DNA from: Microbacterium paulum
GTDB lineage: Bacteria; Actinomycetota; Actinomycetes; Actinomycetales; Microbacteriaceae
Direction: 5' to 3'
NCBI RefSeq assembly: GCF_015707995.1
Contig: NZ_JAAGRY010000014.1
Location: 1-54,205 of the forward strand
DNA length: 54,205 bases
In this document: positions 44,962-53,097 of the stretch, one piece after another
Layout of the letters: each line of letters begins with the position of its first letter
How positions within the stretch are numbered: position 1 is the stretch's first letter
Notes under the pieces: generated by a model
Databases searched by the model: none
Seen by the model: only the letters and a program-made list of their open reading frames with translations
What the model was told of the DNA's origin: nothing
Made by a program: the position numbers and the translations under genes

Positions 44962-46259
44962 GCCTGCGACCCTACCGACTGAGCGACGCGCTGCCGCGCG
45001 AACAGGCGGTGCCGCAGCAACAGCACGGCGATGCCGAGCAGCACCGCACCGAGCAGTGCGCTGGCGGGGCTCAAGAACCACTGCATGACGACGAACGGCG
45101 GCACGAACGCGCACAGCCACGCGACGGCGACGACCGCGCGCGACGGGGCGGGCCCGAGCACGCCGAGCGCCTCCCACCGCGCCACGAGCAACGACAGCGC
45201 GAGCACGCCGCCGAGCACCACGACGAACATCAGCGGACGCGTCCACCACCACGCGGGCGATGCGGGCTCGGGCGCGGCACCCGGGACGAGCAGGGTGATC
45301 CCCGAGATGACGAGGATCACCGGCAGGTGCCACAGGTACACCGTCATGAGCCGCGTACCCAGCACGAACGAGAAGCCACGCACCCACCGCACCCGCATGA
45401 GGCGTTCGAGCGCGGGGCGCAACAGACACAGGATGCACGCCTGCGCCAGCCCCAGCAGCACGAGCGGGAGCGTCGGCGGGTTGAGGTTGTCGAGCATCGA
45501 CGTCGAGTAGGGGCCCCAAGCCGTCAGCGGCCACAGCATCGCGTAGCAGGCCACCGCGATCACGACGAGCGTCAGCGGGCTGCGGCGCGCGAACCAACCG
45601 TCGCGGTACCAGAACCCCAGTTGCTGCGCGAGCGGCCAGACCAACAGCAGGTTGAGGAGTCCCACCTCGGCGATCCCTGTCGAGAACCGCACGACGTCGA
45701 CGAGCACGACACCGGCGAAAAGCGCGATCACCGTGGCGCGGGGCGCGCGTGTGTGCAGCGTGAACAGCGGCGGCACGAGCGCCTGACAGAGCAGGTACGC
45801 GGCCAGGAACCACAGCGGCGACCCGGCGCCGACCGCTGCCGCCGAGACGACGTCGGAGGGAGCGCCGACGAGCACCGCCGCGCCGAGCACGACCGCGAAG
45901 AAGACGAACAGCGGCCACGCCGGTTGCGCGAGCCGCAGCGTGCGGGTGCGCACGAACCCCGTGGCATCCCCGCCGCGACCTCGCCACGACTCCCACCCCG
46001 CCGCCGAGGCGAATCCACCCACGACGAAGAAGAGCGGCATCACCTGACCCGCCCACGTGGCCGCGTCGAACCACGGCTGCGCTTCGGCCGGGCGCGAGGT
46101 CACGAGCGAGCCATCGGGCGCACGCCCGATGCCCACCTGCAGCAGGTGGATGACGATCACGAGGACGACGCAGGCGATCCGCGCGAGATCGAGGGTGAGG
46201 TCACGGCCCGACAGATCGGGCGACGACGTCGTCGCGGCAGCCGCACTCATGAGTGCCAT
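44958..46259 (-). CDS. Acyltransferase-3 family membrane protein
   Basis: A 433-residue protein with ten or more transmembrane helices of the OafA/acyltransferase-3 type. The first helix [19 protein letters not shown] holds the family-typical R and H near residues 28-38, and [13 protein letters not shown] follows. Such proteins O-acetylate or otherwise acylate surface glycans or lipids; the substrate is unknown. It lies between carD and ispDF, which usually adjoin, and its stop overlaps the ispDF start. ATG 46259 was chosen; an in-frame ATG three codons later is equally possible. Confidence 0.85.
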   Translation of the reverse strand: MALMSAAAATTSSPDLSGRDLTLDLARIACVVLVIVIHLLQVGIGRAPDGSLVTSRPAEAQPWFDAATWAGQVMPLFFVVGGFASAAGWESWRGRGGDATGFVRTRTLRLAQPAWPLFVFFAVVLGAAVLVGAPSDVVSAAAVGAGSPLWFLAAYLLCQALVPPLFTLHTRAPRATVIALFAGVVLVDVVRFSTGIAEVGLLNLLLVWPLAQQLGFWYRDGWFARRSPLTLVVIAVACYAMLWPLTAWGPYSTSMLDNLNPPTLPLVLLGLAQACILCLLRPALERLMRVRWVRGFSFVLGTRLMTVYLWHLPVILVISGITLLVPGAAPEPASPAWWWTRPLMFVVVLGGVLALSLLVARWEALGVLGPAPSRAVVAVAWLCAFVPPFVVMQWFLSPASALLGAVLLGIAVLLLRHRLFARQRVAQSVGSQA

Positions 46260-46292
46260 CTTGGCGCACCCGCGACACGGATGCCGGGAGCG

Positions 46293-46775
46293 TCAGCTCG
46301 CGAGCACCTCGTCGAGCACGCCGCCGGCGTGCTCTTCGTCGGCCTTGAGCGCGAGCGCGATCTCGGAGACGAGGATCTGGCGCGCCTTGGCGAGCATCCG
46401 CTTCTCTCCGGCCGACAGGCCGCGGTCCTGGTCGCGACGCCACAGGTCGCGCACGACCTCGGACACCTTGATCACGTCACCCGAGGCGAGCTTCTCGAGG
46501 TTCGCCTTGTATCGGCGCGACCAGTTCGTGGGCTCTTCGGTGAACGCGGCGCGCAGCACGTCGAAGACGCGCTCGAGCCCGTCTTTGCCGATCACGTCGC
46601 GAACGCCGACCAGGTCGACGTTGTCCGCCGGAACCTCGATGATGAGGTCTCCCTGCGTGACATTCAGCTTCAGGTACTTCTTGGTCTCGCCCTTGATGAT
46701 CCGGTCTTTGACCTCGATGATCGTCGCGGCGCCGTGGTGCGGATAGACGACCGTCTCGCCAACCTCAAAAAGCAT
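46293..46775 (-). CDS. carD: CarD-family RNA polymerase-binding regulator
   Basis: A 160-residue essential transcription factor that binds the RNA polymerase beta subunit and stabilises open complexes, above all at rRNA promoters. The N-terminal RNAP-interaction domain is typical ([37 protein letters not shown]), and the C-terminal helical DNA-binding domain has [19 protein letters not shown] and a basic [28 protein letters not shown] -10-like box and an AAGGACA ribosome site precede the ATG. It heads the carD-ispDF-cysS-rlmB region. Confidence 0.96.
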   Translation of the reverse strand: MLFEVGETVVYPHHGAATIIEVKDRIIKGETKKYLKLNVTQGDLIIEVPADNVDLVGVRDVIGKDGLERVFDVLRAAFTEEPTNWSRRYKANLEKLASGDVIKVSEVVRDLWRRDQDRGLSAGEKRMLAKARQILVSEIALALKADEEHAGGVLDEVLAS

Positions 46776-46936
46776 GCAGTTATGTCCTTTCGGCAACCTC
46801 AAGGATACCACAGCCGACATACGCTAAGGTTCGCCGGCTGGCCGCTGCGACGCACCCGCGGCACTCACGCGCGCACCCTAGAATGGTGAGGCACCGCCCC
46901 CGCGGCGGGTGCCCCGCACCGTCACCTGGAGGACCC

Positions 46937-47404
46937 GTGAACACGCGCCGCCTCGCGCCCGTCGCCCTCGCCGCCGCCGTCCTGCTGGGCGTGACCGGTT
47001 GCGCCATGATCTCGCCCCAGGCGACGACCATCCCCTACTCCCCCGCCGACGGGGTGAACGTTCCTGCGTCGGGCCCCCTGAAGGTGCGGAACGCCCTGTT
47101 CGTCGCCGACAAGGCGGGCGAGAACGCGAACTTCCTCGCCGCGATCGTCAACGACACCGACAAGGCGCAGACCCTGCTGGTCGGTGTCGACGGCGCCAAC
47201 AAGAGCGTGCGCGTTCCGGCCCGTTCGACGGTGAGCCTCGGCTTCGACGACGCCGAGCCCCTGCTGTTCGAGGGTCTCGACACTCCCGCCGGCGCCGACG
47301 TCGACGTGACCTTCCAGTCGGGCGACGGCGAGGGCGTGCTCCAGTCGGTGCCCGTGCTCGACGGCACCCTGCACTACCTCGCCGACTTCGTCCCGAAGAG
47401 CTGA
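46937..47404 (+). CDS. Small lipoprotein of unknown function
   Basis: A 155-residue secreted lipoprotein: signal peptide with lipobox VTGC (C22), then a beta-rich domain with repeated strands (LKVRNALFVADKAGENANFLAAIVND, TLLVGVDGANKSVRVPARSTVSLGF). The domain resembles the small actinobacterial lipoproteins found near carD and regX3; no function is known. The GTG start is supported by GGAGG 6 bp upstream. A TAGAAT -10 (46878-46883) precedes a ~50-nt leader. Confidence 0.8.
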   Translation: MNTRRLAPVALAAAVLLGVTGCAMISPQATTIPYSPADGVNVPASGPLKVRNALFVADKAGENANFLAAIVNDTDKAQTLLVGVDGANKSVRVPARSTVSLGFDDAEPLLFEGLDTPAGADVDVTFQSGDGEGVLQSVPVLDGTLHYLADFVPKS

Positions 47405-47445
47405 CCGCGACCGGCAGGCGGCGCGGCCGGTAACTGACGCGGGCC

Positions 47446-48129
47446 TCAGGCCTCGAAGCGGTATCCCAGCCCGCGCACGGTGAGCAGCATGACCGGCTCC
47501 GACGGGTTCTTCTCGATGCGCGAGCGGATCCGCTTGATGTGCACGTCGAGCGTCTTCGTGTCGCCGAAGTAGTCACTGCCCCACACCCGGTCGATCAGCT
47601 GGCCGCGTGTGAGCACCCGCCCGGCGTTGCGCATGAGCACCTCGAGCAGTTCGAATTCCTTGAGCGGCATGGGAATGACCTCGCCGTCGACGGCGACGGT
47701 GTGCCGGTCGATGTCGATCACGACGCGCCCACCGTCGACGACGCGCTCGTCGACGTCGACCTCTTGCGCGGCCGTGCGACGCAGCACCGCCCGCATGCGC
47801 GCGAGCAGCTCGCGCGACGAATAGGGCTTCGTCACGTAGTCGTCGGCGCCGAGCTCGAGACCCACGACGATGTCGACCTCGGAGTCTTTCGCCGTCAGCA
47901 TGATGATCGGGGTCTTGGCGGTCGTGCGGATGACTCGGCACACCTCGGTGCCGGGCATGCCGGGGAGCATCAGGTCGAGCAGCACGATGTCGGCGCCGCG
48001 CGTGGCGAACGCGTCGAGGGCGGCGGGACCGTCTTCGGCGATCTCGACGTCGAAACCCTCACGCTGCAGCAGGTACGCCAGCGGATCCGCCAGGTCGGGC
48101 TCGTCTTCGACGATCAGGACGCGGGTCAT
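47446..48129 (-). CDS. regX3: RegX3-like phosphate response regulator
   Basis: A 227-residue OmpR-type regulator. The receiver has VEDEPDL, the phosphoacceptor D in IVLLDLMLPGMPG, T in MLTAKDS and K in DYVTKPYS. The winged helix has MPLKEFELLEVLMRNAGRVLTR and the terminal VRGLGYRFEA. It is RegX3 by its linkage to SenX3, phoU and gpmA, a conserved actinobacterial block. It probably activates phosphate-starvation genes via PHO-box repeats such as those upstream of phoU. The gene overlaps senX3 by 4 bp. Confidence 0.92.
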   Translation of the reverse strand: MTRVLIVEDEPDLADPLAYLLQREGFDVEIAEDGPAALDAFATRGADIVLLDLMLPGMPGTEVCRVIRTTAKTPIIMLTAKDSEVDIVVGLELGADDYVTKPYSSRELLARMRAVLRRTAAQEVDVDERVVDGGRVVIDIDRHTVAVDGEVIPMPLKEFELLEVLMRNAGRVLTRGQLIDRVWGSDYFGDTKTLDVHIKRIRSRIEKNPSEPVMLLTVRGLGYRFEA

Positions 48130-49346
48130 GACAGGTCTCCTTTCGTCCGCACGCCATCGCGGACCGCCTTCTTCTTGCTTTTCTGCTTCTTCGGCTTGGT
48201 GCGCCGGGTTCCCTTGATCGGGGTGTTCTCGGGCGGTTCGATCGCGCTGAGCCGCACCGTGAACGTCGAGCCTCTGCCGGGCCGCGACCAGAGCTCGACC
48301 TCGCCGCCGTGGCGCTGCACGGCGTGCTTCACGATCGAGAGGCCGAGTCCCGTGCCGCCGGTGCGGCGGGAGCGCGCCTGGTCGGCACGGTAGAACCGCT
48401 CGAACACGCGCTGCTGTTCGCTCTCGGGAATGCCGATGCCGCGATCGGTGACGGCGATCTCGACGACGCTCTCGTCGGCCTTCACCCCCACCCCCACCTG
48501 CGCGCCCGGCGGCGAGTAGGCGACGGCGTTGGCCATGAGGTTGCCGATCGCCTCGGTGAGCACCTGCACGTCGCCGCGCACGTACGCGCCGCGTACGCCG
48601 CCGCGGACGATAGAGATGCCGGCGGCCCCCGCGGCGATCGACTGCGACTCGATGGCGGCAGCGACGACCTCGTCGACCGAGACGTCGCGCAGTTCGGTGA
48701 GGTCGTCGGCGGACTGCAGGCGCGACAGGTTCATGATGCGCGAGGTGAGCTGACCCAGACGGGATGCCTCGGCGCTCAGCCGCGCCGCGAAGCGGCGCAC
48801 CTGCTCCGGGTCTTCGGCGGCCGAGTCGATGGCTTCGGCGAGGAGGGTGATCGCCCCCACCGGCGTCTTCAGCTCGTGGCTCGTGTTCGACACGAAGTCG
48901 CGCCGCATCTCTTCGACGCGCTCGTGCTCGGTGATGTCGCGGATGACGATGAGGGCCAGGCGCGGCGTGATGATGCTCGCGCGTGCGGTGACCAGGCGCA
49001 ACTCAACCCCGCGCCGCAGGCGCAGGGTCGCGCTTTCGGGGCGGTCCGCCCGGCGCGCCGTGCGCACGAGGGTGCGCAGTTCGTCGCCGGGGAGCGTCGA
49101 CCCCTCGTGCATGCCGAACAGTTCCGCCGGCGCCGAGGCGGCGGCGATCAGCAGCGACGCGTCGATGACGACGGCGACCTCGTCCATGCCCTGCAGCACC
49201 GACCGGGTGCCGTCGGGGAGTTCGAGCGACGCCTCGACGCGGGCGCGGTCGCGGGCGCGCAGCGCCAGCAGCACGAGAGCCGCCAGTCCACCGCCCAGAA
49301 GCGCCCCGATCGCCAGGGCGACGGTCGCCAGCTGCGTCGAGTCCAT
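48126..49346 (-). CDS. senX3: SenX3-like sensor histidine kinase
   Basis: A 406-residue kinase. One N-terminal helix (about 9-28) anchors it in the membrane; a short PAS-like region follows (~55-140) with IITPRLALIVIRDITEHER. The phosphoacceptor is in RRDFVSNTSHELKTPVGAI (H), and the ATPase domain has LMANAVAYSPPG, DRGIGIPESEQQRVFERFYR and GGTGLGLSIVKHAV. A Lys-rich C-terminal tail (KGTRRTKPKKQKSKKK) is present. In this family the sensor is inhibited by the phosphate transporter/PhoU complex. It precedes regX3 with ATGA overlap. Confidence 0.92.
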   Translation of the reverse strand: MDSTQLATVALAIGALLGGGLAALVLLALRARDRARVEASLELPDGTRSVLQGMDEVAVVIDASLLIAAASAPAELFGMHEGSTLPGDELRTLVRTARRADRPESATLRLRRGVELRLVTARASIITPRLALIVIRDITEHERVEEMRRDFVSNTSHELKTPVGAITLLAEAIDSAAEDPEQVRRFAARLSAEASRLGQLTSRIMNLSRLQSADDLTELRDVSVDEVVAAAIESQSIAAGAAGISIVRGGVRGAYVRGDVQVLTEAIGNLMANAVAYSPPGAQVGVGVKADESVVEIAVTDRGIGIPESEQQRVFERFYRADQARSRRTGGTGLGLSIVKHAVQRHGGEVELWSRPGRGSTFTVRLSAIEPPENTPIKGTRRTKPKKQKSKKKAVRDGVRTKGDLS

Positions 49347-49417
49347 GTCTCCAGCGTAGGGTGGGCAGAAGGCGGCGCCTGACGCAGATCAGCCCCGCGC
49401 TCGCGCGCCGGAGCACT

Positions 49418-49459
49418 GTTCACCGCTCCGGCACCGTTCGTTAACCTTCGATGGTTAAC
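49418..49459. promoter_or_regulatory. PHO-box-like repeats before phoU
   Basis: Three 7-bp units in register at 11-bp intervals: GTTCACC (49418-49424), CGGCACC (49429-49435) and GTTAACC (49440-49446). This is the layout of actinobacterial PhoP/RegX3 PHO boxes (GTTCACC repeats at 11 bp). The last unit also forms an inverted repeat with GGTTAAC (49453-49459). A separate GTGACC-GCA-GGTCAC palindrome lies at 49484-49498. The region divides senX3 from phoU. Confidence 0.7.
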
Positions 49460-49547
49460 TTCGCGGGAGGCTTGGCGCGGCCGGTGACCGCAGGTCACAC
49501 ACACCCCTGGCATCCGTGCCGCCCCGACGTTCGAGGAGAGACCGAAG

Positions 49548-50243
49548 ATGCGCGAAGTTTTCCACCAGTCGCTGGAGGACGTGCAGTCCCGCCTGGTCGA
49601 GATCAGCGAGCTCGTGATCGTTGCGATCGACAAGGCGACGCGCGCGTTCAGCACGAGCGATGTGGGCTTGGCCGAAGAGGTGATCGAAGAAGACCAGGTG
49701 ATCGACGACAAGGCGATCGCCCTCGATGAGTTGGCGATCCAGATCCTCGCCCGCCAGCAGCCGGTCGCGCGTGACCTTCGCATCGTCGTGGCGGCGCTGC
49801 GCGTGAGCGCCTCGCTCGAGCGCATGGGCGACATCGCCGAGCACATCGCGCAGCTGACCCGCATGCGCTTCCCGGAGCGCGCGATCCCCAAGGGCCTGAA
49901 GAACACCTTCACCCAGATGGGCGAGCTCGACGTCGAGGTGGCGCGCACCCTCACCGAGCTGCTGCGCACCGAAGACCTCTCCCTCGTCGAGACGCTTCGC
50001 AACCTCGACGACCAGCTCGACGACCGCCACCTGGCCGTCTTCGAGAAGGTGCTGAGCGACAACTGGCAGGGCGAGGCGGCCGCGACCGTCGACGCGACCC
50101 TCGCGAGCCGCTACCTCGAGCGTTTCGCCGACCACGCCGTGTCGGTCGCGAAGAAGGTCGCCTACCTCGCGACCGGCGACTGGACGCCCGACACCGACGC
50201 GATCGCCGTCATCGTCGGCGGCGGCGAGCCGCCGCTCGACTGA
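49548..50243 (+). CDS. phoU: PhoU phosphate-signalling protein
   Basis: A 231-residue PhoU protein made of two three-helix bundles. Conserved metal-binding segments are visible (EEDQVIDDKAIALDE in the first half; RYLERFADHAVSVAKKVAYLATGDW near the end) with the typical MREVFHQSLEDVQSRLVEIS start. PhoU couples the Pst phosphate transporter to SenX3 and lowers the signal when phosphate is ample. The GAGGAGAGACCGAAG ribosome region precedes the ATG. It is convergent with gpmA. Confidence 0.93.
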   Translation: MREVFHQSLEDVQSRLVEISELVIVAIDKATRAFSTSDVGLAEEVIEEDQVIDDKAIALDELAIQILARQQPVARDLRIVVAALRVSASLERMGDIAEHIAQLTRMRFPERAIPKGLKNTFTQMGELDVEVARTLTELLRTEDLSLVETLRNLDDQLDDRHLAVFEKVLSDNWQGEAAATVDATLASRYLERFADHAVSVAKKVAYLATGDWTPDTDAIAVIVGGGEPPLD

Positions 50244-50250
50244 CCATCGA

Positions 50251-50294
50251 AACGACGAAGAGGGGATGCCGCGTGGCATCCCCTCTTCGTCGTT
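50251..50294. terminator. Bidirectional terminator, 20-bp perfect stem
   Basis: AACGACGAAGAGGGGATGCC pairs perfectly with its reverse complement around a 4-nt GCGT loop. It separates convergent phoU and gpmA and probably ends both transcripts. There is no clear T-run. Confidence 0.75.
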
Positions 50295-50298
50295 CAGG

Positions 50299-51048
50299 TC
50301 AGTGCTTGCCCTGGTTCGCGACCGCGGCCGCGCCGGCAGCGGCGGCCTCGGGGTCGAGGTAGCGGGCGGGCTCGATCGGCTCGAAGTTCTCGTCGAGCGT
50401 GTAGACGAGGGGAATGCCGGTCGGGATGTTGAGCTCGGCGATGTCGGCGTCGCTGATCTTGTCGAGGTGCTTCACGAGGCCGCGCAGCGAGTTGCCGTGC
50501 GCCGCGACGAGCACGGTCTTGCCGCTCGCGAGGTCGGGCTTGATCTCCGCCTCCCAGTACGGCAGCAGGCGGTCGATGACCATCTTCAGCGACTCGGTGC
50601 GGGGCACCTCGCCGTCGATGTCGGCATAGCGCGGGTCGTGGATCTGGCTGTACGGGGAGTCGTCGTCCAGCGGCGGCGGCGGCACATCGAACGAGCGGCG
50701 CCACAGCATGAACTGCTCGTTGCCGAACTCCTCGAGGGTCTCGGCCTTGTCCTTGCCCTGCAGGGCGCCGTAGTGGCGCTCGTTGAGGCGCCACGAGCGC
50801 TTCACCGGGATCCACAGCCGGTCGGCGGTGTCGAGGGCGATGTTCGCCGTCTGGATCGCACGGCTGAGCACAGACGTGTGCAGCACGTCGGGCAGGATGC
50901 CCGACTCTTTCAGCAGCTCGCCGCCGCGGGCGGCCTCGCCGCGCCCCTGCTCGGTGAGGCGCACATCGACCCAGCCCGTGAACTGGTTCGTCTTGTTCCA
51001 CTCGCTCTGCCCGTGGCGGAGGAGGATCAGCGTGTAGGGAGCGGTCAT
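50299..51048 (-). CDS. gpmA: 2,3-bisphosphoglycerate-dependent phosphoglycerate mutase
   Basis: A 249-residue glycolytic mutase interconverting 3- and 2-phosphoglycerate. The phosphohistidine is in [10 protein letters not shown], with further active-site parts [21 protein letters not shown] and the second histidine in [11 protein letters not shown]. The length is typical. The ATG at 51048 (MTAPYT) follows TAGGAT by seven bases, a leaderless arrangement; the frame also contains ATG 51057. Its placement next to the phoU/senX3/regX3 block is conserved in actinobacteria. Confidence 0.95.
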   Translation of the reverse strand: MTAPYTLILLRHGQSEWNKTNQFTGWVDVRLTEQGRGEAARGGELLKESGILPDVLHTSVLSRAIQTANIALDTADRLWIPVKRSWRLNERHYGALQGKDKAETLEEFGNEQFMLWRRSFDVPPPPLDDDSPYSQIHDPRYADIDGEVPRTESLKMVIDRLLPYWEAEIKPDLASGKTVLVAAHGNSLRGLVKHLDKISDADIAELNIPTGIPLVYTLDENFEPIEPARYLDPEAAAAGAAAVANQGKH

Positions 51049-51089
51049 GACCGTCATCCTACCGAGCACAGCGCTGACAAAATCGGGTT

Positions 51090-51956
51090 ATGTCGCCGGA
51101 AAAACCGCCCTGCGCACGCGGCGGTGCCGGCGGGGCGGCCGTGGTCGGGCAGATCACCCGCGGCACCACCAACACGAACCGTCTGCGCCGCGTCGACCGG
51201 TGGATCGCGCGGCACCCCGTGCTGCGTCGCACAGACGACCCGCTCGTGGTCGATCTGGGCTACGGCGCGAGCGGCGTGACGGCCTTCGAGCTCGAGGCGC
51301 GGCTGCGCCGGGCGCGCCCCGACGTCGAGGTCGTGGGCCTCGAGATCGACCCGGCGCGCGTCGCCCGCGCCGAGGCGCAGCTTGTCGAGGTGCGCGCGGG
51401 GCGCACCCCGTTCGCGGCCGATGCGCACGTCTCGTTCGCCCGCGGCGGCTTCGAGGTTCCCCTCGCCGCCCAACCGGCGTCGCGGCGGCCGGCGGTCATC
51501 CGGGCGTTCAACGTGCTGCGCCAATACGACGAGGGCGATGTCGCCGCGGCGTGGGCGCGCATGGCGGCGCGGCTGCAGCCGGGCGGAATGCTCGTCGAGG
51601 GCACGTGCGATGAGCTCGGCCGGGTGTGCACGTGGATCGAGGTGGGGGCGGATGCCGCGCCGCGCTCGCTCACGCTGTCGCTGCGCCTCACGGGGCTCGA
51701 CTCCCCCACGATCGCCGCCGAACGGCTGCCGAAGGCGCTCATCCACCGGAACGTGCCCGGCGAGCGGGTGCACGCGTTCCTCGAGGCGCTCGATGCCGAG
51801 TGGGTGCGCGCCGTGGCATCCGCCCCGTTCGGCGCCGAGCAGCGCTGGCGCACTGCGCTGCAGGCCCTCGCCGACGCCGGCTGGCCCGTGCAGGGCCGCG
51901 CCCGGTGGCGCCTCGGCGAGGTGACGGTGCCCTGGGCCACCGTCGCCCCGCGCTGA
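51090..51956 (+). CDS. Class-I SAM-dependent methyltransferase-like protein
   Basis: A 288-residue protein with a SAM-binding Rossmann core: motif I LVVDLGYGASGVTAFEL (residues ~52-68), an acidic end of strand 2 in VVGLEIDPARVARAEA, and LQPGGMLVEGTCDE as the motif III-like strand. The acceptor substrate is not known. The start ATG lies six bases after a CAAAAT -10-like box, suggesting leaderless mRNA divergent from gpmA. Convergent with the FUSC gene (20 bp between stops). Confidence 0.85.
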   Translation: MSPEKPPCARGGAGGAAVVGQITRGTTNTNRLRRVDRWIARHPVLRRTDDPLVVDLGYGASGVTAFELEARLRRARPDVEVVGLEIDPARVARAEAQLVEVRAGRTPFAADAHVSFARGGFEVPLAAQPASRRPAVIRAFNVLRQYDEGDVAAAWARMAARLQPGGMLVEGTCDELGRVCTWIEVGADAAPRSLTLSLRLTGLDSPTIAAERLPKALIHRNVPGERVHAFLEALDAEWVRAVASAPFGAEQRWRTALQALADAGWPVQGRARWRLGEVTVPWATVAPR

Positions 51957-51976
51957 CCGCCTAGCCCGCCGACGCG

Positions 51977-53086
51977 TCAGACCCGCGGGAGCGCGGCGCG
52001 GGCGTCGTCGGCGGGCATGCCGGCCGCCGTCATCAGGTCGACGGCGAGCGGGCGGAACGCGCCGATGAGGTTCTGGTCGACGCTCGACCGGCCCGCGGCG
52101 ATGACGACCGGGTCGAGCCGCGTCGCGACCGAGCGCACCGCCTCGCGCGCGACCGGCTCGTACGAGATGTCGGTGAGCACGTCGGCGAGCAGCCGACCCG
52201 CCGTGGCGAGCTCGGCGAGCAGATCGGCGGCGACCGGGCGCGGCGACCCGTCGTCGCAGAGATACACGACGCGTCGCGCGATGACGCGCAGGTTGCGGGT
52301 GGCGAGATCGAGGTGGGTGCGCACCCGTTCCTGGCGCTCGAACTCGCTGCGCTGGCGCCGCACGAACGGTGAGATGCGGGCGATGGCGGCCGCCGACTCG
52401 ATGCTCTGCCGCCAGGCATCCAACGGCGCTTGCAGCGCCCGGGCCTTCTCGAGTCCGCGCGCGGCGCGACGCGGGTCGCCCCGGCGGAGCGCCTGCACGA
52501 GCGTCAGCACCGCGTCGTCGAAGGCCGCGATCACGGCGGCGCCTTCGTGCGCGACCTGACGCAGGGGGCTCCGCGGCACGAGCGCGGTCACCAGGAGCGC
52601 TGCGACGCCACCCACGATCCCGTCGACGAGGCGCAGGAACGGCACGCTCGCCGGAATCACCATGACGATCGCCGCCTGGATCGCCGCCGCGATCGCGAAC
52701 GCGGGCTGGTCGGCGAGAAAACGGGCGACGACGAGACTGACGGCGAGGGTGATCCCCAGCTGCCACCAGCCGATGCCGGCGACCAGCACGATGAGTTCGG
52801 CGATGAGGATGCCGATGATCATGCCGATCACGGTTTCGAGCACGCGCCGCGGGCGCGCGTCGCGCACCAGGCCGAGACTCGACACCGTCACGGTCGCCGC
52901 GAGCAGCGGGGTCGCATGCCCGAGCGCGTAGTGGGCGAACGCGAACGCCGCCGTCGCGGCGATGACGATCTGGGTGATCGCCCCCGCCGAATCACGCACC
53001 CGCTCGAGACCGCGCCGCGGCGAGAGGCGCGCCCGCCAGCCGGTGCGCACCGCGACCGTGGTGGTGTGGGGATCGGATCCGCTCAT
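51977..53086 (-). CDS. FUSC-family (aromatic acid exporter-like) membrane protein
   Basis: A 369-residue protein with about six N-terminal transmembrane helices (residues ~35-175) of the FUSC/YqjA-ArAE type, for example IVIAATAAFAFAHYALGHATPLLAATVTVSSL and VVARFLADQPAFAIAAAIQAAIVMVIP regions, followed by a helical cytoplasmic domain of ~190 residues. Such proteins are thought to export small aromatic acids or related compounds. The ATG at 53086 lies 11 bp after the YgfZ-like gene, so they form an operon. Confidence 0.82.
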   Translation of the reverse strand: MSGSDPHTTTVAVRTGWRARLSPRRGLERVRDSAGAITQIVIAATAAFAFAHYALGHATPLLAATVTVSSLGLVRDARPRRVLETVIGMIIGILIAELIVLVAGIGWWQLGITLAVSLVVARFLADQPAFAIAAAIQAAIVMVIPASVPFLRLVDGIVGGVAALLVTALVPRSPLRQVAHEGAAVIAAFDDAVLTLVQALRRGDPRRAARGLEKARALQAPLDAWRQSIESAAAIARISPFVRRQRSEFERQERVRTHLDLATRNLRVIARRVVYLCDDGSPRPVAADLLAELATAGRLLADVLTDISYEPVAREAVRSVATRLDPVVIAAGRSSVDQNLIGAFRPLAVDLMTAAGMPADDARAALPRV

Positions 53087-53097
53087 CGTCGCCTCGC

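Noticed and set aside
44962..46074. Upstream extension of the ispDF frame into the acyltransferase gene
   Set aside because: The frame is open by composition only; residues before [10 protein letters not shown] are Arg/Ala-rich, and IspD normally begins near [16 protein letters not shown].
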